DNA of 64,000 bases from Alentia gelatinosa (GCA_950022655.1 OX465579.1:81231193-81295192); one strand, 5' to 3'. Counted from the first letter of the stretch, positions 1 through 11,110 are shown. The notes: generated from the letters alone by a model not told the origin. A program made the numbers and translations.

Positions 1-100
1 CAAGGTGAATGTGATCTGTGGTATGCTAGCCCAGGCACAAGTCAAAATCAAAAACGTTAGCCAGAAAATGACAAACATCTCAAAAGAAATATACCAAAGT

Positions 101-186
101 ATTGATATTCTCTTACTCTTATTTTATGAGATTTTGGTACCACGCTCTTCCATTATGAATGGAAATAACATATGCTCCTAGTTAGT
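101..186. repeat. Dispersed repeat, copy 1 (inverted mate near 62.6 kb)
   Basis: The segment with CTCTTCCATTATGAATGG and AAATAACATATGCTCCTAG has a reverse-complement match at 62571-62660, including the flanking GATATTCTCTTACT. It is probably a short non-autonomous element. No coding potential. Confidence 0.6.
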
Positions 187-340
187 TTAACGTTATCCAG
201 TATTACCCATATTTGTTTCTGGATTTTCTAAATTATTCTTAATATATACCTAACCAAATTGTTAGAGCAGTTCAGTAATAGTCATAGGAAGACAACCCTA
301 TCAACGCTTTTCAATGATATTAACCATCAATAGGCCTTTT

Positions 341-600
341 TCCGTAGGCCGGTGTCGCACCTTATCTGCTTGGTTACCCCACTGCTGAAGCCAAACATTC
401 ACCTGGTTACCTATTCTTTAGCATTGGATTACTCAGTGTATGAGCGTAATAGGTTCATATCACCCATCTTCATTATTACCAGAGAAATAATAATGATTGC
501 ATCGTATCCTATGGTATTCCAGCTCAAATCTGGTATCTCATGCATGCATATAGCCTCAATAATACTTTAGATAGGGCTAAGATAACACAGGATAACCGAA
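341..600. repeat. Dispersed repeat, copy 1 (direct mate at 55770-55990)
   Basis: Shares GGTGTCGCACCTTATCT, TGTATGAGCGTAATA and the TTTAGATA/TTTAAGATA end with 55770-55990 in the same orientation. The short open frame at 352-570 lies inside the repeat and I do not regard it as a gene. Confidence 0.6.
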
Positions 601-1280
601 ATTGAATATACATTAATACATTGGGAGGCCTAGCTATTATGTGCTCATCTTTCTCCAAAATAAAACCAAAACAATTATCAACTATAAAGTTTTGATAGTC
701 CAGGCTGGTTGATACAATGCCTTCAATTGTTCTAGCAGTCCAATCTGTCCAAAAACAACGCTCCTGTAATCACACCCACCGTTCACACTTTAGGTGTGAT
801 TGCTGTGTTCTCTATACACATATAGCCAGATAGGCCAGGTTTGTCCGAGCGGCCGCGTAACTAAGCAGTGGGCCGCTAGGCGGCGCTGAACGGCAACACC
901 TGTAATACAGGTGTTGCGATAAAACAAAGATCTCTAACCCTACGGCGTTACGCCGTCCCAGAACCCGGCCGGAAATGCAAATATATACCCGCCGCCAAGC
1001 GGTAGAATCTGACTGTTACCCGGGCTGGGTTCGCGCGCTCTGAAAATGGCCCGCCGTGAATGGGTTAATCGACGAATCCAACACAACATTTTTATAGCTG
1101 AATATTAGATACTTTTATCATATCTCTTGCATATCTCTATGAGAAGATTTCGTATATATATGATATTATTTATAAAAGTTGTATATATATATACTATTAC
1201 ATAGGCCTTCCTATATATATGGCCAAACGTCTATGAAATACTACCGGTTATCCTATCCCTAATATAAAATTCCATAGGCT
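600..1280. other. Intergenic or intronic DNA with a GC-rich repeat patch
   Basis: No gene seen. The patch 840-1070 contains GCGGCCGCG, GGCGGCGCTGAA and an ACACCTGTAATACAGGTGT inverted repeat. GGCGGCGCTGAA recurs at about 56562, and a GGCGGCG block at about 11733, suggesting a dispersed element. From 1080 to 1270 the DNA is AT-rich. Confidence 0.4.
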
Positions 1281-1293
1281 TAACATTGACTTT

Positions 1294-1344
1294 CCGTATG
1301 CGCCCGTATGTCGCATACGGATAAAAAATCGCTCCTAGGAGCGA
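1294..1344. repeat. Two adjacent hairpins
   Basis: CCGTATGCG (1294-1302) pairs with CGCATACGG (1312-1320), and TCGCTCCTAGGAGCGA (1329-1344) is a perfect 16-bp palindrome. The CTCCTAGGAG centre recurs in the 32-bp palindrome at 54891. Confidence 0.7.
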
Positions 1345-1710
1345 ACAAAAAATGGACTACTCAGAGATCAGCAGCTGAAAGTAGTTCCAAGCGCCTTTAG
1401 AGCAGCAAGGAGAGCTATATGGAGGACTTCAGAAAGTTTTTACCATGTTTTTTGTTATTATCCTCCGGATATCATTCGGCTCTGCCTCGTGATATCACTA
1501 CGCCAAACTCCAGTCGTCGCATACGGGAGCCCAGATTAAAACTCATCCGGTTTTACGATACTACTAGGGCTACAGTATAGATAATGTTTAGGCGCACTGT
1601 GCCTGTAGTTAATATTCAGGCGCACTGTGCCAAAGTGAATGTGTCAGGTCAATAGCTACATAAAAAATATAAAATAATGTGTTTTTTTAATATTTAGGTA
1701 TGTAATGATA

Positions 1711-1856
1711 AGAAAACGTAGTAACTGAGTCTGTAGGGATGCCATTCTCGCCCTTTTTATGCCATAAATACGTCCTTCCGACTACGGTATCGGGACGTAT
1801 TTATGCCATTTAAGACGTCGAACGGCCATCCTTGGGGCTCAGTAACCACGTTTTCT
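1711..1856. repeat. Fold-back element
   Basis: The outer arms AGAAAACGTAGTAACTGAG (1711-1729) and CTCAGTAACCACGTTTTCT (1838-1856) are inverted with one mismatch. Inner arms ATAAATACGTCC (1764-1775) and GGACGTATTTAT (1793-1804) are perfect. The whole 146-bp unit can form one long hairpin, consistent with a MITE-like element. Confidence 0.65.
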
Positions 1857-1859
1857 CTT

Positions 1860-2672
1860 AGTACGTGGCGTGATTGACTTTTATGATACACTGTTATGTA
1901 TTATGGACTTAATGAAACATCTATATTGTCTTCTTTTGAATTTGTAAAGATATATATCATACTCAAAGATACCACATAGTATCTGACACTAGATCATTAT
2001 TGACTACTATAACTACAATGTATGTCTATGTACTGTCTAATAACAGTACATAGACTATAATAATGTAATGTATACTATAATAAGGGTTTGAGATACATGA
2101 TTATAAAATGATCTGCTTTCCGACTCCTCTTATCAGTAGATCCGTCCAAGCTAGTGATGTCATACTCCCCTTGAAACATGATGCTCGAGTATCCATTGAA
2201 ACGATTGATTCATTTTTGTTTACACAGAAGCACAAGTATAACCTCTGTTACCCGAAGAGTCAAAATATGTCAAGCACTTGTGGGCCAATATGGTACTTCG
2301 GCCTGTAGTGATTGATCATTGCCAGCTTATGGCAACGCTGGATTTTAAAGCAGAATACTATTTACAAAGTGAGAGCAGAGTGAGCACAGTATTTGTAAGA
2401 TAGTGCATTCTGTGTTCCCAGAGGGCTTCAATCATCGTTCACACACACGGTTCTTGATATTAGAACTAATACTGACAAATCTGTGAGGGTAACTCATACC
2501 GGCTATATGGCTGAAATCCTTCACAGTCTAAATAAAGAAATAATAGATAAAAAACTAAGCAGCATAAAGCGGAATTATAATATTGATGCATATTAGCATT
2601 CAATAATCTTCTATATGATCTTGGGACCATGTTCCTAAAAAGAAGCAAGTTTCATGTAATCATTCTACTCAC
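1860..2672. other. No gene recognised
   Basis: AT-rich DNA. I searched here for the missing C-half of CTLD d and saw neither a WIGL-like motif nor a terminal CQ motif in a frame with phase-compatible splice sites. Short frames at 2108-2308 and 2466-2648 have no recognisable content. Confidence 0.4.
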
Positions 2673-2814
2673 TGGAAACTAGAGGCCCATGTGTCTGCCG
2701 GCGTGGCAACTACTCCGCCAAGACTTGTGCAGTGTCCCACAGCGTCATCAAAAGATCCAATGGAGTCCACGATACAGGCAGATTGTTCTGGACTTTCATA
2801 TTTCTTCTGTGAGA
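2673..2814 (-). CDS. C-type lectin-like domain exon, N-half (CTLD d)
   Basis: First half of a fourth CTLD. Seen: acceptor ATTGGTTCAG, 142 nt, donor GTGAGT, phases 1 and 2 like the other N-half exons. The protein reads SQKKYESPEQSACIVDSIG, then DDAVGHCTSLGGVVATP. The C..LGG.VA.P element is clear. The upstream CYW-type segment is shortened, since the exon is 27 to 45 nt shorter than its paralogues. Its C-half mate should lie below position 2673, but nothing with WIGL or a final ..CQ motif is seen there, so the mate is probably beyond the left edge or lost. Confidence 0.75.
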
Positions 2815-3085
2815 CTGAACCAATGACAAATGAGATTATAGATGCCAGAAATATACTGATAAGTATGATGATATCAACATGTGTTGCACTCTTTGGTAAA
2901 TTTCGTTATATTCAGCAAGTGATTATTGTCTTTGTTGTAAATCGAAGGAGATGGGACCGTCAACATTCAATAGTTACAACTAGAGGCTCTGACTCTGGAA
3001 TTTGCTCTTAAGAAGGATTATCACAATACGTTTTATTTTTCTAATTCAATAAAAATGGGATGAATATGGAAGACCAAGTACTTAC

Positions 3086-3267
3086 CTATGTCAGCTTGGC
3101 AAATGAAGTCCGCTGTGGTTGGATTGTCTGTTCCAGTGGGAATGATAATGACCTTCCCCTGGGTATTTAACAAGACGTTCTCATTGTTCATCGAGGCCCA
3201 ATAACTTTTGCTGGAACTTGAAGGTATGAGTCCACTTGATTTAAGACCATCAAGAATGGGGTGAAAT
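3086..3267 (-). CDS. C-type lectin-like domain exon, C-half (CTLD c), divergent
   Basis: Second half of the third CTLD, strongly diverged. Seen: donor GTAAGT in phase 1, and a 182-nt length that fits phase 2 entry if the weak acceptor ending AAACAAG is used. The protein reads FHPILDGLKSSGLIP, then SYWASMNNENVLLN, and ends TADFICQADI. FHPILDGL stands where FWIGLND is in CTLD b, and DFICQ aligns with FVVCQ. The WIGL tryptophan and the third cysteine are lost. The acceptor lacks a pyrimidine tract, so this exon may be decaying or the boundary may differ. Confidence 0.72.
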
Positions 3268-3467
3268 CTTGTTTTGGCAGCCTATATGTCAGTGTATTTG
3301 ATGGCTATTTGAGAAAGTACTCTAAATGCATCATGCTATCGACAACGGTTATAAGACACGTCCCCTATCTCGTTATATCCAAATGACAATAACATTCTGA
3401 CCCATAAGGTCGCAGATACACGTATGAGTGAGAATCGATTGATAAATAAAAAAAAAGACAATAATCA

Positions 3468-4190
3468 TTGACCATCAATCTGAACAAGACAAAAAGTATG
3501 AGATATGGGACAGCCAGTCAACAAGCTAAAGGTGTTAACATGAATATTGTTATGAACAATGTGGAGATTGAGGAAGTGAATTCTTTTGATTACCTAGGAA
3601 TTACGCTTGATCCTGGCCTTACATACAAGAAACATCTTAACCAACTGATTAGCAGAACCTCTAATAAAATAAACATCCTAGGTCGTATACGAAAATATTT
3701 AACAACCAAACAAGCCATATTACTATATAAATCAAAGATTTTATCCTACATTGAATATGGCGATGTCTTGTATGATGAAATGAACACAAAATACCTAAAC
3801 AAGGCCCAACGTTGTCAAAATAGAGCACTTAAAATTTGCCTGAATGCCCATAAGAGAACAAGCACCAACTTTAGTCACCAAAAATGTGAAGTGAACTTAC
3901 TTCAAGAAAGGAGGAAAGCACACTTGTTATCAATGGCTTTTAATAGGAGTTTGAACAACAAGTACCTGAACCTACCAATTAGAGAAACCAGACTATTTGA
4001 AGGCAGAGTTCTTTTCTCAGAAGTACCAAAAAATTTGATATGTGGTAGATCAGTTTTGTGTAAATCTACCAAATGCTGGAATGCTCAGGAGGTTGACTTC
4101 AGGAACATGTTGGAGAAAACTTCTAGTAAATCCCAAATTAAGTCGAAGCTGAAACTCCAAAGAGAAGAGTACGTGATCGATATCCAATGA
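3468..4190 (+). mobile_element. Non-LTR retrotransposon (LINE) fragment, C-terminal RT region
   Basis: A 240-codon open frame with the C-terminal part of a LINE reverse transcriptase: INLNKTKSMRYG (the NxxKT element after the palm), then DYLGITLDPGLTYKKHL, then AILLYKSKILSYIEYG (thumb), and a basic tail. The catalytic palm is missing, so the copy is 5'-truncated. It sits antisense inside a lectin intron (between exons 5791 and 3267). The frame is still intact, so the insertion is fairly young or the family is still active elsewhere. Assignment to a CR1-, Jockey- or RTE-like clade would need a tree. Confidence 0.8.
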
Positions 4191-4199
4191 GCTAGTAAT

Positions 4200-5790
4200 G
4201 TAGCCGAAGGAGTTAAGTCTATCCGCATGCCACCCAAAGCACTGGAGTATTTCCAAGTTATAACAGATACCATGGCCTGATACAAATTATACCAGTCTGT
4301 TAAGTTTGAATTTACTAAGTGTTTTGTCTCTCTCACTATTAATTTGTTCCAAATATCTTATGGATTTTGTGCCCTTTATATTTCACAATTGTCCTGTATG
4401 TAAATATGATTATGTTTTCTTGAATATATAAAGTAGCACTTTGGTGATACAACCAGGTAGTTACACTCATCGAACAAATGAAGTATCATTATATTAATAA
4501 GTGACTACGTTCATATTTCGCCGTGCCTCGGTGACACAACCGTTTCACGTTGTACATGAATGTGGTAAACTCTATGCCCTTTTGTAATTTTGTTAATCTC
4601 ACACTCATCTGTTATGGGTGTGGGTATAGAGTAGTGCTTGTAAATTTCCTGCCTGGAGCACTGTGGAAATAGGCACTTTTTTGAGCCTACAGAACCTCCA
4701 GAATAAATATTAATCATAAAAAAAATTAAAAAATTAAAAAATATTAATTAACGCCCTCAGTCTGAAACTTGAAGAATATTCCACTTTAATATATATGAAT
4801 GAAGTATTGGAACTTGTTGAGACCAGACGTACAAAAAATTACCATGAAGCAAAAATATAAATCTGAAATAAAATCACATAGCTATAAAGGTAGTATATAA
4901 TTGTATATGTACAAGAATATGATGGAAGATTAAATCATCCAGTAGCATTGTAAAGACCTGCATCTGCTGTCGTGTACTATATTACTGTGTGTATTGTCAT
5001 GTAATTTTTTTCTTTCCTTTTATTGACTGCTGATAGGAAAACTGGATCCATACACCTGAATAAGAGACTTAAAATGGACTCAACGAATAATCAAAGAAGC
5101 AGCTTCATGTGACCAGACAGGATAATATATGGTGTTTTCTTAATAAATAAAACAGAATGATATGAAGACGTATCTTTCCAGCAGATTTGTGAACGTCAAT
5201 AATTGTGGCCGACGTTGGAGGTATAATGAGGGCTAGCGGGAAACATGACAGTGGCGCCCTCTGACTCTTACTGGAATCGTCCCTCGCTTGCAAGTCTCCA
5301 ACGCCACCTGACGGCTTCCACTGAGTGACGTCACAGACCAGCGCTCCTGAAGACTTGCAATCGATAAAACGTTTTGACCCTCCCACCCTACATTTAAAAA
5401 AAAGGGTCGGGTATCTTTTTCTGTCATTGCATATTTTCACCTTTCAGATACCATATCAAAGTATCAATTTGTAGGTGTTAAATAAACTCGTTTAACTGCC
5501 TTTCACGCGTTTTTAGCTCATTATTGTTTGGGCATGTCCAAGGAAGGACGCCTCTGTGAGGAGGTGATTGTACACCGTCCTTATCCTTCTGAATAAAAGA
5601 AAAAGCGTTTATCCGACTTTCTTTCATTTTTACTTGAGGAAGACACCCATTAGAACAATATCTTTATGTAAAGTGCTAAAATGTACCATGAAATCTTAGT
5701 AGATGTCTGTCATTTTCTGGAACTTGTCCTCTGTTTCTGTATAGAGTTATCGATATTTAATCTGATATTCGTAGAAAAAACAATGCTTAC
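4200..5790. other. Lectin intron remainder, with a GC-rich patch
   Basis: No gene seen. A GC-rich island at about 5195-5405 contains the perfect palindrome GTGACGTCAC (5325-5334), a CRE/ATF-type core. It may be a MITE or a cryptic regulatory site; sequence alone does not decide. Confidence 0.35.
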
Positions 5791-5977
5791 TTGAGATAAG
5801 GCAGGGAACACTGTGAGAGGAGGAGTGGGACCAGGGATTCTGATGTAACACTTGTCAATGTCCCGCCATCCAATTCACAAGACAAAGATGCAGTCATAGG
5901 CATAGACACAGGTTCATGGTTCATCGAACCTCCCGTCCAGAAACACTTTCCTCTGGATACGTCCGACCATTGACATT
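5791..5977 (-). CDS. C-type lectin-like domain exon, N-half (CTLD c)
   Basis: First half of the third CTLD. Seen: acceptor TATTCCAG, 187 nt, donor GTAAGC, phase 1 in and phase 2 out. The protein starts ECQWSDVSRGKCFWTGG and continues ASLSCELDGGTLTSV, matching C...CFW...C..DGG.L. It pairs with 3086-3267. The stretch between CFW and the next cysteine is longer and more polar than in the neighbouring domains. Confidence 0.83.
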
Positions 5978-6403
5978 CTGGAATAGTTCTAATAAAGTTC
6001 AACATTCTCATAAGAAGATGCTACCAATTACTTTAGCAACATTTATATCCTAATCGACGATTTATTTTATGAAATCGACTGTTGATTTTGCTAGGAATTC
6101 TTACCTTTCTTGCTTGCGTTATAGCAGTATGGAGCTGAGTGCAACAACAATAAAAGATCCAGTTACAAAACAATACAATTAATCGCGTGGTATTCACATG
6201 GAAATAAAATGTCAATGCATGTATAATCCGAGAAAATAAAGAGATCAAATACTTTAAAAAAAAATAGAACAACCAAAGATGTAACAATGCAGATGGAATT
6301 CATGCTATGGGATAGCCATAATCTGTCCTTTTTCTAATATGAAATGGAAGCAACAGAATTCACAATTAGATACTTGACAATTAGATATATCAGTCTAGTT
6401 TAC

Positions 6404-6606
6404 CTTCCACAGTTTTCTGACACACCACAAACTTGGTGGTGCTGCAGTCAGCGATATTCCACGTTAAACCATTAGCGTATACACAGTTTTTGGTGGGGTC
6501 ATTAGTAGCCTTCTCGTCCCAGAAAGCCCTCGTTACAGGCATTCCATATGACCATGTGAAGATGTTCTCAATGGCAGAGTCATTCAGACCGATCCAGAAC
6601 CCATAG
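6404..6606 (-). CDS. C-type lectin-like domain exon, C-half (CTLD b), most canonical
   Basis: Second half of CTLD b and the most typical CTLD exon here. Seen: acceptor TTATGCAG, 203-nt exon entering in phase 2, donor GTAAAC leaving in phase 1. The protein runs YGFWIGLNDSAIE with the WIGLND motif, then KNCVYANGLTWNIADC, then KFVVCQKTVE. It keeps the conserved third and fourth cysteines and a WNIADC segment at the WND position. The EPN or QPD tripeptide is not present, so sugar specificity cannot be assigned. With exon 8862-9030 it gives a complete, intact domain, which argues that this gene was under constraint until recently. Confidence 0.92.
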
Positions 6607-6619
6607 CTGCATAACAATA

Positions 6620-7321
6620 AATGTATCAGGCTGATCTACTATTTCTTCATCTATGAGGCATCTGTTTGAAATTCGATTCGTCATATATACAGTGATATGT
6701 ATTACAAACAAATAATGGACTATTCGGATGCCATGTTGGACAAGCTAAATGACATTGGCCTGAAACTGAAATCATGTGAATACTGCTCCTTCAATCATTA
6801 CCTTTAACTCAAATTTCCCTGAAGTTGGACCCAAATAAAATACAATTCTCAAAGATTCGTACCCCAAAATGATTATAGGGCCGCTATCAATATGCACATT
6901 GCGGTGCAGACCCTACCTACCTAACCTGGGACTCGGTCCTTTAACCTGGAAGCTTGGTCTGTGTGAAAATACATGTATACATGTATTACGCCATATTAGC
7001 CGCTATCTTTCTGGTCCATTGTGGGATCGCAATAGGTCGGTTGGATTTTACAGATTGTACAAGCTGCTCCAGCATTTCTTCTGAGGGAGAAGGATTACAC
7101 ACCTGAAATTATCTGGGAATATTTCCAGGGGGTCAGTAGCAAGCCCCCTGTTGGGATTCAGGGGGCAAAGCTCCTGGAAACATTTGGATTTGATACATTA
7201 CAAGCTGTATCATTGACTTTGCTACGAGAGGAAGACACAGATATGAGGCTAACTGCATGGGAAAATTCCCAGGGATTTTTCATTCAAACTCCTTCTTGAG
7301 GTCAAGGGGGCAAAGCCCCAG
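6620..7321. repeat. Repeat-like DNA with CAGGGGGCAAAG motifs
   Basis: Related motifs occur twice: CAGGGGGCAAAGCTCC near 7162 and CAAGGGGGCAAAGCCCCAG near 7303, each close to CCAGGG. ACATGTATACATGT near 6970 is a perfect palindrome. This suggests a non-autonomous element; no coding content is seen. Confidence 0.35.
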
Positions 7322-8360
7322 ATGTACTTGGGTTTTAGACAATGTGGCCGATGTATCGGAGAGGGTTTCAATCTCCAACGATCACTCCAGTCATGTCGTG
7401 ACCACCCTCAGACTAAATGGGCAAGCATAGAATATGGGGTGCCCCAGGGCTTGGTCCTGGGGCCACTGCTTTTCATTTATTTCATTAATGACATGAGCCT
7501 ACGACTAGAGTATGCCAAGAACATCATATACGCAGATAATCTCGTTTTATACTCATCAAGAAACCCCATCTTATTGACACCCAATGTCCAATGTGACCTT
7601 GATCATGCAACACAATGGTGCAAAAATTACACTCTTACAATAGGCACGGCCAAACTCAAAAGCTGTTGGAATGGTGCAAATACAAAAACAAGTTACCAAG
7701 CAAAATTGTGATCTCTATATGAACCGAAAAGAGATGCACATGGTCTTGTCTCACCAGTACTTGGGGGGTGGATCTGGATGCAATGTTAAACTTTGAAAAG
7801 CAGTGTAAACCACTCATAAAACGATTCATCCATAAGCTGTTCATCTTTAGTAAGCACTGATATCTAATGTTGAAAAATGTTTCGATGAAATTCCAAAGAC
7901 ATGCCTTACTCACGATTCTAAATTATCGTGATGTCTTCTTCGACGGTGCATGCCTAAAGTGGCTTGATGAAATACAGATAAAGTCCTACAAAACAAGGGA
8001 TCAAATTTTGCTTACCCGACAGGTTAATGGTTCACACTGTCGAATAATTCCATACACTAACAAATACTATCTTGCCAAATCACCGTAGTGCTGAATCATT
8101 ATTAGGCTATACAAGGAAATAGATACATCTGGATGTATCGAGACCCTGAAACTGCTCATTATCTGCATCTTGATAATGATCAAGCAATGGCACTACGGTC
8201 TCAATCCCAAGCCAAATTCAAACTACCAAGACCACGCACAGAAAGACTGAAAGAATACCTGGATACAGGGGGGAAATGGCATGGAATGAACTGGTATTTG
8301 GTATAAAGTTGTCTCCCTGTAAGTCATCTTTTAAGCAGTGCGGAAAAAAGACTCCTAGAT
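7322..8360 (+). mobile_element. Decayed LINE reverse transcriptase fragment
   Basis: The open frame 7322-7711 contains YGVPQGLVLGPLLFIYFIND and IIYADNLVLYSS, the RT palm motifs. The catalytic YADD box reads YADN, so the second aspartate is changed. After 7711 the frame is broken by stops and frameshifts, but RT C-terminal remnants continue, such as GEMAWNELVFGIKLSP near 8270-8310, the usual W..LP-like end of LINE proteins. The fragment lies antisense in the intron between lectin exons 8862 and 6606. It is non-functional by sequence. Confidence 0.75.
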
Positions 8361-8497
8361 GCGCTTTTATTTGTTTGTTTGTCTGTTTTGGTAATTTGTT
8401 CAATCAGAGTTGCTTATATTTAATGCAAAGGTAGTCTTGGTATAGGAATGAAGCGAAAGGACTAGAAATCTTTCAATGTGGACATAATCATCGTGTG

Positions 8498-8755
8498 ATG
8501 CATTTATTATCCATCTTTTCGAATAAATTAAACCCAGTAATTGCCATATTAAAGGGTATAACAATAGCAACTATTTCTTTGCTCTATAGCGCAAAGGGAC
8601 TATTTTTCCCATATATCATGGGTTTGAGGCTGTATACCACAGATTTGAATCCGTATACCAGTTATGGTATCTGACAGGCTGTATACAATGGGTAGTGGTT
8701 TACTTAGTCCCCATACATTTTCAATGGGGTCTTTGTATACGATGGATAATAAATG
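8498..8755. mobile_element. Short MITE, copy 1
   Basis: Ends in inverted repeats CATTTATTATCCATC and GATGGATAATAAATG. A reverse-oriented copy lies at 63085-63345 and shares the internal GGGACTATTT-like, GTATACCA and GGTATCTGACAGG segments. About 255 bp with no coding capacity. Confidence 0.65.
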
Positions 8756-8861
8756 TATTAAACTGACACCATATATTATCAATGTCCTGAAAATAGACTT
8801 CCCATCATGTAAACATAAAGACAGACAATTCCCAACTGGAAATTAACAAGAAAATACGTAC

Positions 8862-9030
8862 TCTGTAGCTAGAGTTGCAGTCAAGAAGTCCATTAGGTCC
8901 GGATCAACGTTTACGGGCAATGTTCCTCCAAGATCTTGACATTTTTTCATTGCTTTGGCGTAATCAACTGCTGTCGTTTCCGACCAGTAACATGAGTTAC
9001 TTCTGAGATTCCACATAGTTGTACAAGGCT
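8862..9030 (-). CDS. C-type lectin-like domain exon, N-half (CTLD b)
   Basis: First half of the second CTLD of the minus-strand gene. Seen: acceptor TTTCCAG, 169 nt, donor GTACGT; phases 1 and 2 as in CTLD a, and the same length as that exon. The protein reads EPCTTMWNLRSNSCYW, then AMKKCQDLGGTLPV, then DLMDFLTATLAT, the standard C...CYW...C..LGG.L arrangement followed by the second helix. The matching second half is 6404-6606. The frame stays open through the donor to a chance stop, so the splice boundary rests on the consensus site and on phase agreement with the other six exons. Confidence 0.88.
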
Positions 9031-9454
9031 CTGGAAAGGTTTTCATAATTATATCAATAATATTATAAATAACATTTTGAGTTTTTAAACTCTTGGAAAA
9101 GGGCCTGTATGTAAACTAGTTCGTTCTTGAGTGCAGATGACTCTGATATTCCAATCATTTAGTTTTGAAGATGGTCAAACATGTAAATGATATACCTAAA
9201 TCAAGATTTGATTGCCATGAAATGCATATCTTATGAAATCAGATAAGCAGTCTCTAATATATTGTATGAATCAATTGCCTGAAGAAATCTAATGAAGTAG
9301 ACAAAACGTCGCATGTTTTTGATTATTTCCGAAGATGATATGTCTGATATAATGAGAATGTATTATAATGTAGCTTTTCTATGATATTATTCACTAGGTT
9401 ACAAATATTGCCCTCTTATACCTGCGATAACAACATTATTGATAGTATGAGTAA

Positions 9455-9525
9455 ATCTGTGCATGTGTGTAGGTGAGTGTGGGTGTGTGGGTGTGTGTAG
9501 GTGTGGGTGTATAGGTGTGAGTGTA
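9455..9525. repeat. TG-rich simple sequence
   Basis: Imperfect GTGTGTGGGTGTGTG and TAGGTGTGGG units over about 70 bp. Confidence 0.75.
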
Positions 9526-9529
9526 TTTA

Positions 9530-10100
9530 ACTGGTAAGGAGGAAAGAAGACCAGACCGCTTATTGGGATATAAGCCAAACCAACAGAGGGGGTACGAGGG
9601 GTGTATCAGCGGCAGTAGAGACATCTAGTGAGGAGAAAAGAAGAAGTGTTAAGACAAGTAGAGTCCTCGTCCTCACAAACACCCTGAACGCCACTGAGAG
9701 CGGACTGCTGCCCGATGACCTTTTGACTTGGAGCACTTCACTGCGGCCCATTCTGGCCGAGTATATTCCAAGTGTGGCAACATTCACAAGCCGAGAGGCT
9801 CTACACCTCATCAAACCCTAGATCAGACAAAGGCCAAGGGTAAACAGGTAAGAGAAAGTTTAGATTATGTTCTATCATTTGTGAACTTTAGTCGCATTAG
9901 GACTGACAAAATGTTATACTTGGGTGAGACCTTTGATACAAAACCTGAGGAAGTCTCGTGAGATTGTTCATGAATTGTCTGAGAGGGTCAAGAGAAATGA
10001 AATTGAAACTAAGCCTTGTCTGTCCGGTAAAGCTGTAGATCTATGGTCCCTATCTTCTAACAGGAAATGTCAGTCAACGTATCTTGTCTATTTACCGTAA
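9530..10100 (+). pseudogene. Unidentified coding remnant with frameshifts
   Basis: A plus-strand frame runs about 95 codons from near 9530 to a stop at about 9824, with stretches such as SRVLVLTNTLNATESGLLPD and LRPILAEYIPSVATF. A second frame picks up near 9945 with LRKSREIVHELSERVKRN and TKPCLSGKAVDLWSLSS before a stop near 10100. The composition looks like real protein, not chance frame, but I recognise no family. It lies in the lectin intron between exons 11351 and 9030, so a transposon-derived or processed fragment is most likely. Confidence 0.35.
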
Positions 10101-10899
10101 ATATAGTTTTCGTCGGCCCATCCGCACTAAATCGAACTTTTTAAATCACATTTCATCTCTTTTATTGTGAAATTGTGGAAGCGATATTGGTTCTTCCACT
10201 CTAAAATACGTACTTCAAAGCTTTCAAATATGTTGAGTTTCGCGCGAAAACCGCCGCCCTCACATAACTAGTGGCATACGGGTATTGGGGACCATTGATC
10301 TGCAGTTTTACCCTTTAATGGCCAGTATATATATAAATATATATAAGACGTATATAGTTCAAGTTAGCTTTCATCGTGTGATGAGAATGAAATCTGAAAT
10401 ATATTGTAACTTCTTAAAATTTTAGAAGAATTTGTTTAGTAACCGTCTCCTAGACTTCAGACATGGACAATCGAGATGGACAATTTAATGATAATTGGTC
10501 ATTATGCCCTGATAAGTGTGAATAGGTTTGATAACCGTTATTAAATTTTGTTGAATTCATAATAAGTTGATAGGACAGATGGACAGAATTATATTAGCGT
10601 TCAAAATGTAGATATGTCATGGCTGTGATTCTTCACCGATATCATACCTTTAGCACATAGACTGTTTTATATAACAGCACTGATAATATGGTTCTCATTG
10701 GCTTTTTATATCGGTAATAGCTATTGGAATAAAACTTAGGGCAATAATATTGCTCTAGCTGCTTGCGTTAAATTGTGTATAGGTGTGCGCACATGTGTTG
10801 TTTCTACTCTATTACAGAGGAGCGTCAAATTATGGATGACTTATAGTTTTGATTAAATAATGATAAAACTGGGGTAAATTCTCAAATGCCTTTGTTTTT

Positions 10900-11110
10900 T
10901 TTTTAAAGAAATCTTCCTCTTTCGGGCAAAATTTCGGCGCAATTTCACATAGCGTGAAATCGCGAGTTGCCCGCGAAAACGTCGACCGTGGTCCGGTCGC
11001 GAGGGCTGACTATAGAAATGCGTCATTAGCAACCAATGGGAGAGCGTGTAGACTGAGACACCTCAACCAATGAACAAAGGGGACGCGGACGCAGACCTGA
11101 GAGAGAATTT
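10900..11110. promoter_or_regulatory. CpG-rich stretch with paired CCAAT boxes (possible cryptic promoter or MITE)
   Basis: In otherwise AT-rich intron, 10930-11110 has many CpG (CGCGAGTTGCCCGCG, TCCGGTCGCGAGG) and two CCAAT boxes, AGCAACCAATGGG and CTCAACCAATGAAC, about 37 bp apart. That is promoter-like, but no exon is seen nearby on either strand, so it may be transposon sequence. Confidence 0.25.

Noticed and set aside
2691..3011. A 106-codon plus-strand frame
   Set aside because: Its first part is the antisense of lectin exon 2673-2814 and the remainder shows no recognisable domain.
5105..5440. A 111-codon minus frame over the GC-rich island
   Set aside because: No domain, no splice or start context, and a second overlapping frame is equally open; the island looks like repeat or regulatory DNA.
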